Notes: generated from the sequence alone by a model not told the origin. DNA of 64,000 nucleotides from Sorex araneus (GCF_027595985.1 NC_073313.1:113909552-113973551), one strand, 5' to 3'. Counted from the first letter of the stretch, positions 1-10,992 are shown. Program-made: numbers and translations.

Positions 1-1405
1 TAACTGAGCTAGCTGAGAAGTGAAGAGACAACTCAAAGTATTAAGCCCTTGCAGATGAAAAGACCCAGCCCCAACTAGTTTCTGCTTGCCTGCTAGCAAT
101 TAAGTCACATCCCTACAGACAGCAGGAATCATGAAGTCCTCACAAAGCATACGAGCCAGCAGGAGATTCCAGTGCCTGCAGGGGTCTCCCAAGTACCTAT
201 GACCAGCTGTGGGAAATCATACCCTTAACAAAAACCTCAAGAGAAGGATAGTCCCCTGGGTAAAATAGTTTAGGTCTTTTCGAATAAAATAGGGCAGCAA
301 CGTGCTCCCAGGAAAGAATAGAATAGATGAAGGGAAGCACAAAGGTTTGCTCAAGAAAGAACAGAATATAAAAGCTTAGGGTCTTTCAGATAGAGAGGGC
401 AAAGTAGGCAAGAATAGAATAGGAAATTGTCAGGACGTTATCCTAGAAATGTGCATGCTGATTAGCTATGTGCAATACTCTCTGCTCTCAATCTAACAGT
501 AGAGTTTTGATGTGTTTACTAACTGTCCTGAATGTCTCTGTCAGCCTAAATAATGGCTCAAATTGTTGGGAACTAGGGCGAGCTAGTGATAGTGTATTGA
601 CTAAATGGCAGCCTACGAGCTCTCCCATGGCTGCTCAGGTGATTTTTAGGCTTAACTGGTATTTGTATGTTTGTTTGTCTCATACTCTGGACTGACACCC
701 CCAACTCCCACTAGACAGAGGTTAAAGATACCAACAAATTGGTTTTATTGTGGTAATTTGCCACACCTGTCAGTTCTACTTCCCATTAGGCCTGAGTATA
801 CTGCTCCATCATTATCTGGACTTGAACCACCAACCACCTTTCAGGTCCACTTCAGCACAGATTACTTAATCACTTCCAAAGTCTATAATCTTAGCACCTC
901 AGCCAATGATAAATCCTCAGTCACAAACCAGTAACCACTGCTCAAGTCTACATAACTTCAGCTCTACATCCATCAACAGACCCCTGCAACCATAAATTGT
1001 TCATTTTGGCCCCTGGCTGAGAAGTTTGGGGCATTGACAGGTAGAGGATGTCTTTTGGATTGTGGTGGATGGAACCTAGACAGAGATTTGGTGAGGAGTG
1101 TGATGTGGCATATACAGTTTTGGAGTTATGAAAGTATAGCCAAAAGTATAGCCAAAAGTATACCTGAAACCAGTAGAGCTGAAAACCAGTATTGCCTTCC
1201 CAAAGCCTCGTACATAGTCTTCTCTCAGTATACATGGTTCTTAAACTCATTGTATACTGAAATTATGCAAAAATTTTAAAATAGATGATAAAATATAACT
1301 TTCTAAAATTAATAATTGTTGATGTTTGTTATTATTAAAACTGGTTGTGGCAAGTGGACCTTTAATGTATTATTTTTTCTTCTTTTATTGAAATTACCTG
1401 TAATA
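1..1405. other. Unique intergenic sequence, no gene seen
   Basis: No recognisable SINE, LINE, LTR or exon-like frame. The only structure is a short 12-bp tandem repeat (unit AGTATAGCCAAA, about 2.5 copies) near 1133-1161. Open frames here are under 101 codons, overlap on both strands and show no recognisable domain, so none is called as a gene. Confidence 0.6.
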
Positions 1406-1417
1406 AAGAAGAAACCA

Positions 1418-1587
1418 GGGGGCTGGAGCAATAGAACAGCGGGTAGGGCATTTGCCTTGCACACAGCTGACCTGGGTTCGATTCCCAGCATCCCATATGG
1501 TCCTCTGAGCACCGCCAGGGGTGATTTCTGAGTGCAGAGCCAGAAGTAACCCCTGTGCATTGCCAGATGTGACCTAAAAAGCAAAGA
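1418..1587 (+). mobile_element. SINE type A, first of a pair at one target
   Basis: Full-length tRNA-derived SINE with head GGGGCTGGAGCAATAG, B box GGTTCGATTCC and an A-rich tail drifting into AAGAAG. It is preceded by the target word AAGAAGAAACCA, which recurs directly after its tail and again after the next SINE. Confidence 0.9.
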
Positions 1588-1601
1588 AGAAGAAGAAACC
1601 A

Positions 1602-1776
1602 GGGGTCTGGAGCTATAGCACAGTGGGTAGGGCATTTGCCTTGTACGCGGCCGACCCGGGTTTGATTTCCAACATCCCATAAGGTCTCCCGAGCACCACC
1701 AGGAGTAATTCCTGAGTGCAGAGCCAGAAGTAAACCCTGAGCATCACCGGTTGTGACCCAAAAAGCAAAAAAGAAG
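1602..1776 (+). mobile_element. SINE type A, second of a pair at one target
   Basis: A second A-type SINE in the same orientation begins at the duplicated word AAGAAGAAACCA left by its neighbour and is followed by a third copy (about 1779-1789). It is slightly more diverged (GGTCTGGAGCTATAG, B box GGTTTGATTTCC). Three target copies flanking two SINEs imply successive insertions into the same site. Confidence 0.9.
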
Positions 1777-1891
1777 AAGAAGAAACCAGAGCAAAACTAT
1801 TTATGTATTATTTATCATTAAATAACTGGTAATATTATTTTAATAACATATTTTAATAAAAAGTAGCACACAAATAATAAAATAAAATACA

Positions 1892-2052
1892 AGGGCCATA
1901 GAAATAGCACAGTGGGAAGGGCTCTTGCCTTGTACAAGCCTATGTTGATTCCATCCCGTCACCCTATATTTCTTTCTGAGCAGTGCCTGGAGTGATCCAT
2001 GAATGCAGAGCCAAGAGTAAGCTCTAACCAAAGACCAGTATGGCTCAAAACA
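1892..2052 (+). mobile_element. Old, diverged A-like SINE
   Basis: The order of blocks matches type A (tRNA head with ATAGCACAGTGGG, CTTGCCTTG, then GAGCAGTGCCTGGAGTGAT and GCAGAGCC), but with many substitutions and no clean B box or TSD. This indicates an ancient copy. Confidence 0.7.
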
Positions 2053-2446
2053 TAATTAATTATTCAATTAATCAATCAAAAGTATGGGTGAAAAACCCAA
2101 CTGTAGACTCAGTTTAAATTCTGTAAATTTTGTAAATTCCATGTACAGAGCTGTGGTAGGTTATGTCTCCAAGTATAACTGGAAATTGGTGATTTTTGTT
2201 TAATTTATTACAGAAATGTTCAAGAGCTAATTATGGTGTGGGATATCTATTTTAATGGGTCTTTCTATAGTAATGGAAATACGTGGAGAGAAATACTATG
2301 TAGTAAACAGGATGACATAGAGTAGTGTGAACATTAGGACTGGTGACCAAGGATGACTTTCATTATTTCCTCCAATAAATATGACTTCTGCAAATATCAT
2401 TTTCTGAAAGGTTTTAGTTTACATTTGTACCATGTTTTATAGAAAC
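2053..2446. other. Unique sequence
   Basis: AT-rich sequence between an old SINE and a solo LTR. No repeat, gene or regulatory element was recognised. Confidence 0.5.
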
Positions 2447-2452
2447 TGTGTG

Positions 2453-2798
2453 TGTAGGGAGCCATTTTACAAGCCCGGCTCTTATCCTCTAGTCAAGCGG
2501 AGGCTTACTTGGGATTCCTGTAACAAGGTCACCACTGCTGACCTTACTGATCTTATCAGTTCACCATTCATCTCTCACTAGCCAACGCTCATGCCTGATC
2601 TGCATTTTACTATTGTTCCTATGGGGGTCCAAGCATGCATACCACCCCCTCCCACCAAGAGGTATAAGTATTGTAACTGCTGTGAATAAACTCTCTCTCT
2701 CTCCTCCTCCTTCTGTGTCTGCATCTGTTCATTCGGCTGCATCCCTTTCTTAGCCGCACGAAGGGTCCTCCCTGCTGGTCAGGACACGGGACCCCACA
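2453..2798 (+). mobile_element. Solo LTR, ERV2-like, 346 bp
   Basis: The element begins TGTAGGGAGCC and ends GGACCCCACA (TG...CA termini). It is flanked by a perfect 6-bp direct repeat TGTGTG (2447-2452 and 2799-2804), the length typical of class II (beta-like) ERVs. Inside are a TATA-like TATAAGTA at 2663-2670 and a poly(A) signal AATAAA at 2685-2690, followed by a CT run. No internal retroviral sequence is attached, so it is a solo LTR. The class assignment is inference from TSD length and termini. Confidence 0.75.
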
Positions 2799-2804
2799 TG
2801 TGTG

Positions 2805-3478
2805 TGCACAGAAGAAATGCCATGTGCACTCATATGTTCATTGCAGCACTATTCACAGTAGCCAGAATCTGGAAACAACCCAAGTGCAGAAGAACAGAGA
2901 CTGGATAAGAAACTATGGTACATATAGTCAATGAAATACTATGCAGTTGTTAGGAAAACTGAAGTCATGAAATTTGCCAACAAATGGATGGACATGGAGA
3001 GTATCATGCTGAGTGAAATGAGTCAGAAGGAGGTGGACAGATATAGAATGATTGCATTCATTTGTGGGATATAAAAAATAGTATGAGACTAATATTCAAA
3101 GCCAGGAAAACATGGATCAGAAGGGCTGGTAAATGGTTAGAAGCTTGTCACAAGTGTGTGATAGGTGAAAGGCAGGTAAGATAGAAAAGGTAACAGCGTG
3201 GCAATAATAGTTGGAAATGATCACTTTGCATAGGAACTGAATGTTGAGAATAGATAAAGGGCTATACCTGATAACGTTTCCGTATCTGCATTGAGAGAGA
3301 GAAAAAGAGAGAGAGAAGAAAAGTGCCTGTCATGAGGGGTGGGAGGGAAACTGGGGACATTGATGGTGGGAAACGTACACAGGTGAAGGGACAAGTGTTG
3401 AAACATCTTATGACTAAAACCCAATCATGAACAACTTTGTAGTTGTGTATCTCCCTGAGATTCAATTAATAGATAAAT
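2805..3478 (+). mobile_element. 5'-truncated L1, 3' end only
   Basis: The sequence matches the last part of ORF2 and the 3'UTR of the intact L1 in this window (compare 37310-37980): TTCATTGCAGCACTATTCAC, the AACAAATGGATGGACATGG block, GTGAAATGAGTCAGAAGGAG, then the G-rich 3'UTR and a terminal ATTCAATTAATA block. The LTR sits immediately upstream, so the LTR insertion may have removed or displaced the 5' boundary. The frame is broken; it is non-functional. Confidence 0.85.
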
Positions 3479-3624
3479 TTTAGAAAATAACAAAGATGCA
3501 AAAAGGAAAGAAATTATGAGTACATTAATCTCTACCTTACTATTATACCTGTGTCTTGGTAATGAAGGTTAAGCAAAGTAAAACAAGGTTATTTCAGTAA
3601 ACTTGAAACCCTTTTGGAGGAAGA

Positions 3625-3790
3625 GGTTGTTTGGAGGTCACATCTGGCTCTGCTCAGGGATTATTCCTGAATCTGTCATCAAGGATCACTTCTGGCAGTG
3701 CTCAGGGGACCATATATGGTGCCAGGGTTTGGACCAGGGTCAGCTGCACGCAAGGAAATGCCTTAATCTCTGTTTTGTCTCTTGAGTCCT
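3625..3790 (-). mobile_element. Old A-like SINE
   Basis: Reverse-strand SINE blocks: GGTCACATCTGGCTCTGCTC, a GGCAGTGCTCAGGGGACCAT block, then the head in reverse. The 3' part contains an extra 30-40 bp compared with type A. Diverged, no TSD seen. Confidence 0.65.
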
Positions 3791-3997
3791 GCAACCAGAA
3801 ATTGAAACTGCTCCACTGATAGTTACAATCATAACTCCATAATCACAATCAAGGCCCTCTTGATGTTGCCACCCCACTCAGTCATAGACTTGTGACGTTG
3901 GTACCACTGCTGCCACCCAAGCCAATACCATTTTGGTACCACAGCTGCTGCTCAAACTCATGTGACCTAAATCCCTGTCTATCACCTAGGCCTATGT

Positions 3998-4380
3998 AGC
4001 ACCGTAGCACGGTCCTCCCATTGTTCATCGATTTACTCGAGCGGGCACCAGTAAAGTCTCCATTGTGAGATTCGTTGCTACTATTTTTGGCATATAGAAT
4101 ACGCCACAGGTAGCTTGCCAGGCTCTGCTGTGTGGGTGGGAATACCTGCAACAAATGCATCGTGTACAAATTTGTAAACCACAGTGTTTAAACAAAGGGA
4201 AGGAAAAAAAGAAATACAGTTGAAAACAGACTCCAATGGACTGTGATGGAGGGTATATACTGGTGATGGGTATAGTGTGTAACTCGGTAGCTTGCTGGGC
4301 TCTCCGAGAGAGATGTAAGAATTGAACCTGGGTTGGCTGCACGCAAGGCAAACGCCCTACCCACTGTGCTATCGCTCCAG
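3998..4380 (-). mobile_element. SINE type B interrupted by a 142-bp segment
   Basis: The RTE-like tail (TTGTTCATCGATTTACTCG, GGCACCAGTAA) is at the left and the tRNA head (GGCAAACGCCCTACCCACTG) at the right, flanked by a TSD of about 14 bp, CACCTAGGCCTAT (3983 and 4381). The body is split at 4141-4282 by foreign sequence found again 3.46 kb downstream. The junctions have no poly(A) or TSD of their own. Confidence 0.9.
4141..4282 (+). repeat. 142-bp local duplicate of 7601-7742
   Basis: It aligns without gaps to 7601-7742 with about nine mismatches (about 94% identity). In the downstream copy the first about 65 bp are the 3' end of a LINE/HAL1-like element and the rest is its unique flank. 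This copy interrupts a type B SINE, so 7601 is the likely source. The word AATAC at the left junction is shared by the SINE consensus and the insert, which may be a microhomology. Confidence 0.85.
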
Positions 4381-4559
4381 CACCTAGGCCTATATGACCT
4401 ATAAACCACAATTGTGCCAAGGACTGGTGATGACATCCCTAGAACACAGTCCAGTATCCTCAATAAATAGTAGACCCTTGCAGTATATGAACATAGAAAG
4501 GAGACAAAAGAGACCACTCTCATGTTGGATCTAGCAAAAACCCTGGGAGAACTTTGATA

Positions 4560-5912
4560 TGAGTTCAGAATACTCAAAGAAGACTTTCAATCTGGTAGTC
4601 GTAATGATGATGAGAAGGTAAATGAAAAGTACTTCAATAAGGATATAAACAGTATGAGAAAAATCCAAACATAAATTATAGATTTAAGGAACATAATAAC
4701 TGCACTAATGTAAAAATTAGAGGTGGCGAACAGAAAAATGGAAGAAGCTAAATATTAAATAAGTGACCTTGAAGATAAAGTATCGAGAGCCAGGGATGCA
4801 AAAAAGTGTTATAGCTCTCAAGTACTGCCTGGCTTGATTATTTTCAAATTTGATTTTATTTTAAATATTAAAATTTGAACTTAAAATAAAATTTAAACAT
4901 CTTAATTAGGGAAGTGAAAAAACTTTCCAAGAAAGCCAGGAAAAAATTAAATGTAGATACATTAGAGATTTCTTTATAAAAATGTCTAGGAAGAGTATTT
5001 GCATTACTAGAGTACCAGAAGAAGAATCAAGAAGAAGGATTTTTATTAAAAGAAATAATGCCCCAAAATGTCTCCAAACAGATAAAGGAAACTGCCAGAA
5101 AACTTATAGAATCCGAATGTTTCTAGACACCAAGAAACATTATAATTAAAATGCCAAAACTCAAAGTTAGAGAATCCTAAAGAAAGTACGAGAAAAACAA
5201 AATATCACATATAAGGGAACTCATATAAGACATGAGAGTTCTCAACAAAAACTCTAAAGGTCAGAAGGTTTGTTCAAAGTCCTAAATGTGAAAAACCTCG
5301 AAGCAAGAATACTCTAGCCAGCTTAGTTTATCACTTAGATTTGAAGGAGAGATAAAAAGCTTTTTAAACAAGCAACAGTTAAGGAATGCATCTCCAAAAA
5401 AAAGAAAGAAAACACACTTTCAAGAAACACTAAAGGAACTTCTATGAAAGGAAAAGAAACCCCGCTTGTAAACAGCAATACATAAAAAGCCATAAAATAA
5501 AAAAAGAAAATAGAAACAAAAAAATGTGGGAAAGAAGGTACCAGTGAATACTCTTTGAAAAAATGAACTTGACATTTCACTAGCTCTCAATTAAAAATAG
5601 ATTATAGTCCACAAACCAGAAACCTTAGGTGTAAACCTCACAATAATCTCAAGACAAAAATTCTTAGAAGTAACAAAAAATAAGAAGCAAATTGAATTTG
5701 ATAGACAATAACATAGTAGGAGTACTTATTACCAAGAGGCCAAAAGAGAGAAATTGCAATAATATTCAAAATCCATATACAAAAAAGGAGAATAATTTCT
5801 TTCATATCAATAATTTCACTAAATTACAAAGCTCTGAACGCATTAATCAAAAGCACAGTTACAGAAGGATCCGAAAACCAGCCCCAATATTCTGCTGGCT
5901 CTAAAAGACGCA
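4560..5912 (+). mobile_element. Old L1 fragment: ORF1 and start of ORF2
   Basis: Relics of ORF1 are visible around 4990-5020 (a frame resembling the RITRVPE region) and 5355-5390 (AACAAGCAACAGTTAAGGAA). At about 5805-5912 the sequence resembles the first codons of an ORF2 endonuclease domain (AACGCATTAATCAAAAGCAC, CCAATATTCTGCTGGCT). It is heavily mutated with many stops. The left boundary is approximate. Confidence 0.65.
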
Positions 5913-6217
5913 TTTGGTCACCAATTGTAAACATAATATCAGAAATGGTGCTTGCAAGAAATATCAAACTGCTGTAAATTCCAGGTCTGGTGATTTTCAG
6001 GATGAGAACTCTAAAACTTCTCGGAGTGGGGGTGGGCAGCCTCCCTCTGGCTTCCATTATTTCCAGAAGCTCTGGCAGCCTTACCCTACAACCGCCACCA
6101 TGTAAACTTTCGCTAAGTTAAATATTCTGGAGTTTCTGAAGAACGCAGACACCTCCAAATTCTACAATACTCTCGCATCCAATAGGAGCACTCTAAATTA
6201 TATGGGAAAATAATGTA
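5913..6217. other. Unique sequence
   Basis: Moderately AT-rich, no recognised repeat. The short open frames 5824-6057 (-) and 5914-6105 (+) overlap each other and show no domain. Confidence 0.45.
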
Positions 6218-6223
6218 GAAGTC

Positions 6224-7305
6224 TGTAGGATAACATAGCCTGAGGGAGTTTAGGTTTATTGGGTTACTCTGGTTACAGTGCTCCCACTCCTCTTTGTTTA
6301 TTTGTAGCTTCTTTCTTAGTGTTCTGTTGACTTGTAAATAATGTTTTTCTCTTCTCCTTGAGTCCTTTGCATAGTTTATTCAGAGCAATGTCCTTTTTGT
6401 ATGGACACAGGAAGACTTAGCAAATGTTATGCTTTTGTAACCTGGGAGTCATTTGACAATACATGATATTTTCCTCCAGGCATCTGTTCTCTCGACCTAA
6501 GCCTCAGCTGTCCTTACTTCCTAGCACCCCCAAAGCAGGGTCCCGACGAGGGACGAGACGGACCCAGGGCAAGTGGTGAGTTGTGTGCTACCCTGGCATG
6601 GAGATGGGCCTGGCCAAAGTGCCTAATGCTTAACTATAAGTTAAGAGCTTGGTAATGGACAAATGTTGTCATGATCCAAACAGTGATAACTAGAGTTGGA
6701 CCCTGCTAGGGTGAGGAATGATTAATCTGGCCTGAGTACTGTGGTCTGAGTCTGTGGCAAAATGTTGCCAGGAGAGCTGCCTTGCAAACCTCAATGTGTC
6801 TCTTGCTATGTCCATGCAAAAATAACTAGTATTAAGATGTTAATGAGTGTTTGGAATGGGGAGAGTAGAAAAAAACCTTAAGAGGTATTTTGCCTACTGG
6901 CAGTCAGGAAGGGCTTTGGAACACCCCTAGGTTGTGTTCCCTTTGAACCTGACTGCCCTCAGGAAGGGCTTTATTATGTTGATTTTGCTACCTGGTGGTT
7001 TGTAACTTAGAGGCAAGGGTGAGAGAGAAAAAAGGGAGGAGAGAGATGGAGAGAGGCGGCAGTTGATCCAGAGAGAGGCCGGAGCTGGGAGTGCGGGAGA
7101 TGAGAAAGATGGAAGATTGAATAAACCGTAACTAATCAGCAACCAGCTTGGTCCTCGTTCTTCCTTCGTCTGTCCTTGGCCAACGGCCGTCCCAATCCAG
7201 CCCATACACAGCGGTTCCAGAGCACTGAACACGGGCGGTGAGACAGACCCCCCACCCCAGAGCCCACGAGTGCACGCGTCCCTTGGCAAGCTTTAGTTTT
7301 TTACA
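6224..7305 (+). mobile_element. Long solo LTR, ERV2/ERVK-like, 1082 bp
   Basis: The element starts TGTAGGATAACATAGCC and ends TTTTTTACA, with a perfect 6-bp TSD GAAGTC on both sides (6218-6223 and 7306-7311). A poly(A) signal AATAAA lies at 7120-7125, followed by a GC-rich U5-like segment. A 17-20 bp word around CAGGAAGGGCTTT occurs twice, near 6905 and 6960, as a small internal duplication. No gag, pol or env remains. The length fits long beta-retroviral LTRs; the family name is not known to me. Confidence 0.7.
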
Positions 7306-7319
7306 GAAGTCAACTAAGC

Positions 7320-7672
7320 TCAATAAAGAAAAACATTTACACAGAAGGCTCAACTAGCAATAATATCTTAGTAAACCCTCAGACAAGGACTTAATGATCC
7401 CATAGTGACATATAACAATATTAACAAGTTCTCTTTTACTAAACTATTTTTTGATAATTCCATTAAACATTCTATTGTAAGCAGCAGTATAAAACAAATT
7501 CTTTTGTGCCTGCTAAGGGGACAGGCTTGGGGTTAGTTGGGTAAATGGGACAGTGGTAGTGGAAAGGTCATCCTGGTGTGGGATTGGTGTTGGAACATTG
7601 AATACCTGCAACAAATGCATCGTGTACAAATTTGTAAACCACAGTGTTTAAACAAAGGGAAGGAAAAACTGA
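7320..7672 (+). mobile_element. HAL1-like/L1-like 3' end
   Basis: The 3' block (GTGCCTGCTAAGGGGACAGG, GGACAGTGGTAGTGG, GTAAACCACAGTGTTTAA) matches the 3' end of the half-L1 at 8040-9313. The body is AT-rich and the 5' end is unclear because the solo LTR adjoins it. Confidence 0.6.
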
Positions 7673-7742
7673 AATACAGTTGAAAACACAGTCCAATGGA
7701 CTGTGCTGGAGGGTATATACAGGTGGTGGGTATAGTATGTGA
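7601..7742 (+). repeat. Source copy of the 142-bp local duplicate
   Basis: It comprises the last about 65 bp of the HAL1-like 3' end plus about 75 bp of its flank. The same 142 bp occur at 4141-4282 inside a type B SINE. Because this copy is continuous with the LINE body, it is taken as the donor. Confidence 0.8.
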
Positions 7743-8039
7743 CATATATTTGGAGAGGTTTGAAAGTGCTACTAAAGCATACGCAATTGTAAGCCATTTT
7801 CACAATGAAAAAAATTACTTTCAAAAGCCTTAGGAATCTCCCCACTTGAGGACAGAACTAGATCGTTAAGAGGTTTTAGGCCACACTAAACCTGCACCAT
7901 ACTAAGGGATCACACCACAGCTCCTGAAGAGCAACAGAGCTATGTCAATAAATTACATATTGCTCACAGTTGTGCTTCCTGACAATCAGTGAGGACTATC
8001 AGAGAAGAGAGAAACCTCCAGGCTAATCCATGAATATGT
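7743..8039. other. Unclassified, possibly 5'UTR of the next half-L1
   Basis: No SINE or LTR was found. The segment from about 7860 could be untranslated leader of the HAL1-like element that follows, but there is nothing in the window to compare it with. Confidence 0.4.
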
Positions 8040-9313
8040 TCCATGAAGTCTAACTATGAAGACTCACCCCCCAGCCCAACAAGAACATTAGAACACCAAT
8101 GGGGAAAATATGGAGAAGCCCACAAAGTTCAAGGAGTGAAAGCAATACTGCCAGAGCAAACACCACCAACCAGCTCAGTAAATTCTCTGACAATGACTTT
8201 CATGAAACCATAATGAGGATATTTAATAAAGGCAAAGAAACGATGGCACAGGTAGTCATCAAAGCACAAGAAATTATAAGCGATGAAATGAACAAACTGC
8301 TCAAACCAGAAAGGAAGAGCATGGTAGGTGATATAAAACAAAAGACTAAATAGCAAAATGATGGCAGTTGAGCAAAAGACCAAGGAGCTCCAAGATGAGA
8401 AGAAAGAAGTTGCCAGGAATCAACAAAAGATGGGAAATAATCAGAAAATAAATGAACAGCATAGCATAGAACTATGAGATGAGTTCAAGAAGAACAATAA
8501 AAGAATCACTGGAGTCCTAACAACTGTTAAAGAAATCACGGGAAAGATTTTCCCATAGTTGCATAATGTAGGCGCTGAGATCCAAGAGGACCAAAGGGTC
8601 CCAGAGGAAATAGATGCAACTAGGAAAACTTCAAGACACATTATACTCAACATGACAAAAGATAGAAACAGAATATTTAAAATGGCAAGATCCAAAAAGG
8701 AACTTACATACAAAGGAAAGCCCATAAGATTCCTAGCAGATCTATCAAATGAGACTCTATGAGCCAGAAGTGTATAGAAGGATACAAAGACTTAATGAAA
8801 TAAACACCTCACTGAGAATACTCTATACAGCTAGGTCATCATTCAGATTTGAAGGAATGATACAAAGCCTCATGAACAAGCAACTGCCTGGGGAATTCAT
8901 AGCCTTAAAACCAGTTTTTGTAAGGAACATTAAAAGACCTCCTTTAAAAGACACAAGAAGTCTCACAACATGTGGCATTGAGTATGAAGCTCACTAATGG
9001 TGCAGATTGTTAATTTCTACTAGATTCAGAAAGGTTAAAAACATAGCAATCAATGATCACAAATTGGCTGTTAGTGACTTGTTTTCTGATAATTTTATTT
9101 GCCATTCCTTTAAGTTTTGTTGAAGCAAGTAATGTGAAATTAATTTTAATGTGCCTGCCAAGGGGGGCAGGCTTCAGGGTGAGAGGGAATGTGGGGACAA
9201 TCGTGGAAGGAAAGGGACATTGGTAGTGGGACTGATGTTTGAATAATATTGCATGTCTGAAACAATTCTATTATGAACAACTTTGTAAACCACAGTGTAT
9301 TAATAAAAATTAA
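8040..9313 (+). mobile_element. HAL1-like half-L1 (ORF1 relic directly joined to 3'UTR)
   Basis: An ORF1-type coding relic runs from 8099 to about 8995, interrupted by several stops. It shows a coiled-coil-like, charged N-terminal half and then a clear ORF1p C-terminal signature around 8630-8760 (a frame reading PRHI-like, ARSKKELTYKGKPIRF, ADLSNETL), as in the intact ORF1 at 33375-33510. After the ORF1 relic there is no ORF2: the sequence passes within about 100 bp to an AT-rich 3'UTR ending GTAAACCACAGTGTATTAAT. ORF1 plus 3'UTR without ORF2 is the definition of HAL1 elements. An internal deletion of a normal L1 is the alternative. Confidence 0.65.
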
Positions 9314-9340
9314 GACAATAATATATATACAAATATTTTA

Positions 9341-9588
9341 TTATTATAGCACAGCGGGTAGGGCATTTGCCTTGTACACAGCCAACCCAGGTTCAATTCC
9401 TCCGCCCCTCTCAGAGAGCCCGGCAAGCTACTGAGAGTATCCTGCCTGCATGGCCGAGCCTGGCAAGCTACCCATGGCATATTTGATATGCCAAAAACAG
9501 TAACAACAAGATTCACAATGGAGACATTACTGGTGCCAGCTCAAGCAAATCGATGAGCAATGGGATGACAGTGATAACAGTGATATGT
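9341..9588 (+). mobile_element. SINE type B, slightly 5'-truncated
   Basis: It begins within the tRNA head (TAGCACAGCGGGTAGGGC), has B box GGTTCAATTCC, the B body (AGCCCGGCAAGCTACTGAGA), and the RTE-like tail (CATTACTGGTGCCAGCTC, AAATCGATGAGCAATGGG), ending in GACAGTGATAACAGTGATA repeats instead of poly(A). Confidence 0.9.
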
Positions 9589-9711
9589 GATATAAGAAAA
9601 TAATAAATTATACACTGGTCTGTGTTTTTGATTTTTCCAAAAGACATGACTGATAACTGAGAGTCAGTGATATATCAGTTTGTTATTATTTCTCTTTTTG
9701 TTTCTTGTCTG

Positions 9712-9870
9712 TTTTGAGATCACACCTCAAGATGCTCATGGGTTACTCCTTGCTCTGTGCTCAGGAGTGAACCCTGGTGGAGCTGTCCGCCATATGTGTT
9801 CATGGGAATGGAACTGACGTCAGCAGCATGCAAGACAAGTGCCTTTCCCCCGTGTGTCTCTCAGTCTCTG
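9712..9870 (-). mobile_element. Old A-like SINE
   Basis: Reverse blocks AGATCACACCTCAAGATGCT, GGGTTACTCCTTGCTCTG and GCATGCAAGACAAGTGCCTT show an ancient tRNA-SINE. No TSD. Confidence 0.65.
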
Positions 9871-10018
9871 TTGCTATTTCAGTCATCGTTGTTAATATGT
9901 TTGGGTATCCCCAGTCATTATCAAGGGTCACTGCCCGGGCCTCTTCTAGACATGGAATGAAGCTGTTTTTGCCTCTATGTTATTGAAGCGTCTGCCCTTG
10001 GGCAAAAAAACAAGGAGC

Positions 10019-10085
10019 AGTTTGGTTTGGTTTGGTTTGGTTTGGTTTGGTTTGGTTTGGTTTGGTTTGGTTTGGTTTGGCTTGG
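10019..10085. repeat. (TTTGG)n microsatellite
   Basis: Twelve perfect TTTGG units from 10021 to 10080 plus an imperfect thirteenth. It abuts the tail side of an old minus-strand SINE, so it probably grew from that SINE's A-rich tail, read here as its complement. Confidence 0.95.
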
Positions 10086-10230
10086 TGGACTATACCTCAT
10101 ATTCAGGGCCAACCTGGTGCTCAGGGTGCTGCAGGCAGTGCTCGAGGGAGTATGCAGTGCTAGGCATTGAACCTGAACTCCAGAGCACAGAGCACATGCT
10201 CCATCCTGTAGGGTTATTTCTCCAGCACAA
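10086..10230 (-). mobile_element. Old A-like SINE
   Basis: Diverged reverse copy: CCAACCTGGTGCTCAGGGTG, a GGCATTGAACCTGAACTC B-box region, CTCCATCC, ending TTTCTCCAGCAC. Its tail is the TTTGG microsatellite. Confidence 0.6.
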
Positions 10231-10983
10231 TGGGCCCTTTTAGGTTTCTGGCAGCTTCACCCCTTCCCTTCTCAGTATAACAATTTGAACCAGGAGTTCT
10301 GAATCCACGAGGTTCTCCCTTTGGTTATTCCTTAGGAGCAAGCAAAAGGTTGTGATCCTATGTCACCATTGAATGTACCCTCAATCCTGATTTAAAATAA
10401 ACCTAGTGCAGAGGTGTCATTTTTCACAATCCTGGGTGCCTTCAATGACAGGTCTGGGCTTCTCCCATTCAACTGATTTATGTACTCTTTGGCTTGGATG
10501 GAAAAAAAAAAACAACAAGAAATTCCAATGTCCAGCTCAGTCACATATGATTTTACATTCCCAAAACAAGGACCTACTCCCTGGAAATTTATCACCACAT
10601 TCTAGTTCTATATAAAACTATCTTTTCTTAAACCATTAGTAATTAAAGCCCTCTCTCATTTGAAGTCTATCCCCAAAACAAAGAATGAATTCCGTACAAT
10701 ATTCAAGTCAGTGGACCAATCAATATCACTGAGGTAGAGGGACTGAATACATCTTTAGAATATGATACAGAAAAATACTTTTCTATCAGCAATTCCAGCT
10801 CATCTTGGTAATATTGTCAGAAGGAAACAAATTAGAGTGACATTTGATGAGTGTGTTACAATGAGCTTGCCATAATAATCCTATCGGATTAACTTAGTGA
10901 TGTCATGCAGAAATATAGCATAAATTTACAAATCTTGCATGTTTCATATTGATGGAGTTATTGTATTGTTCACTGTATAATAA
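10231..10983. other. Unique sequence
   Basis: No recognisable element. Two overlapping frames of about 68 codons on opposite strands (10392-10615) show no domain and are treated as chance. Confidence 0.5.
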
Positions 10984-10992
10984 TTTACATGG

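Noticed and set aside
10019..10085. Possible CRISPR-like or minisatellite array
   Set aside because: A 5-bp microsatellite without spacers. No CRISPR-type array exists in the window.
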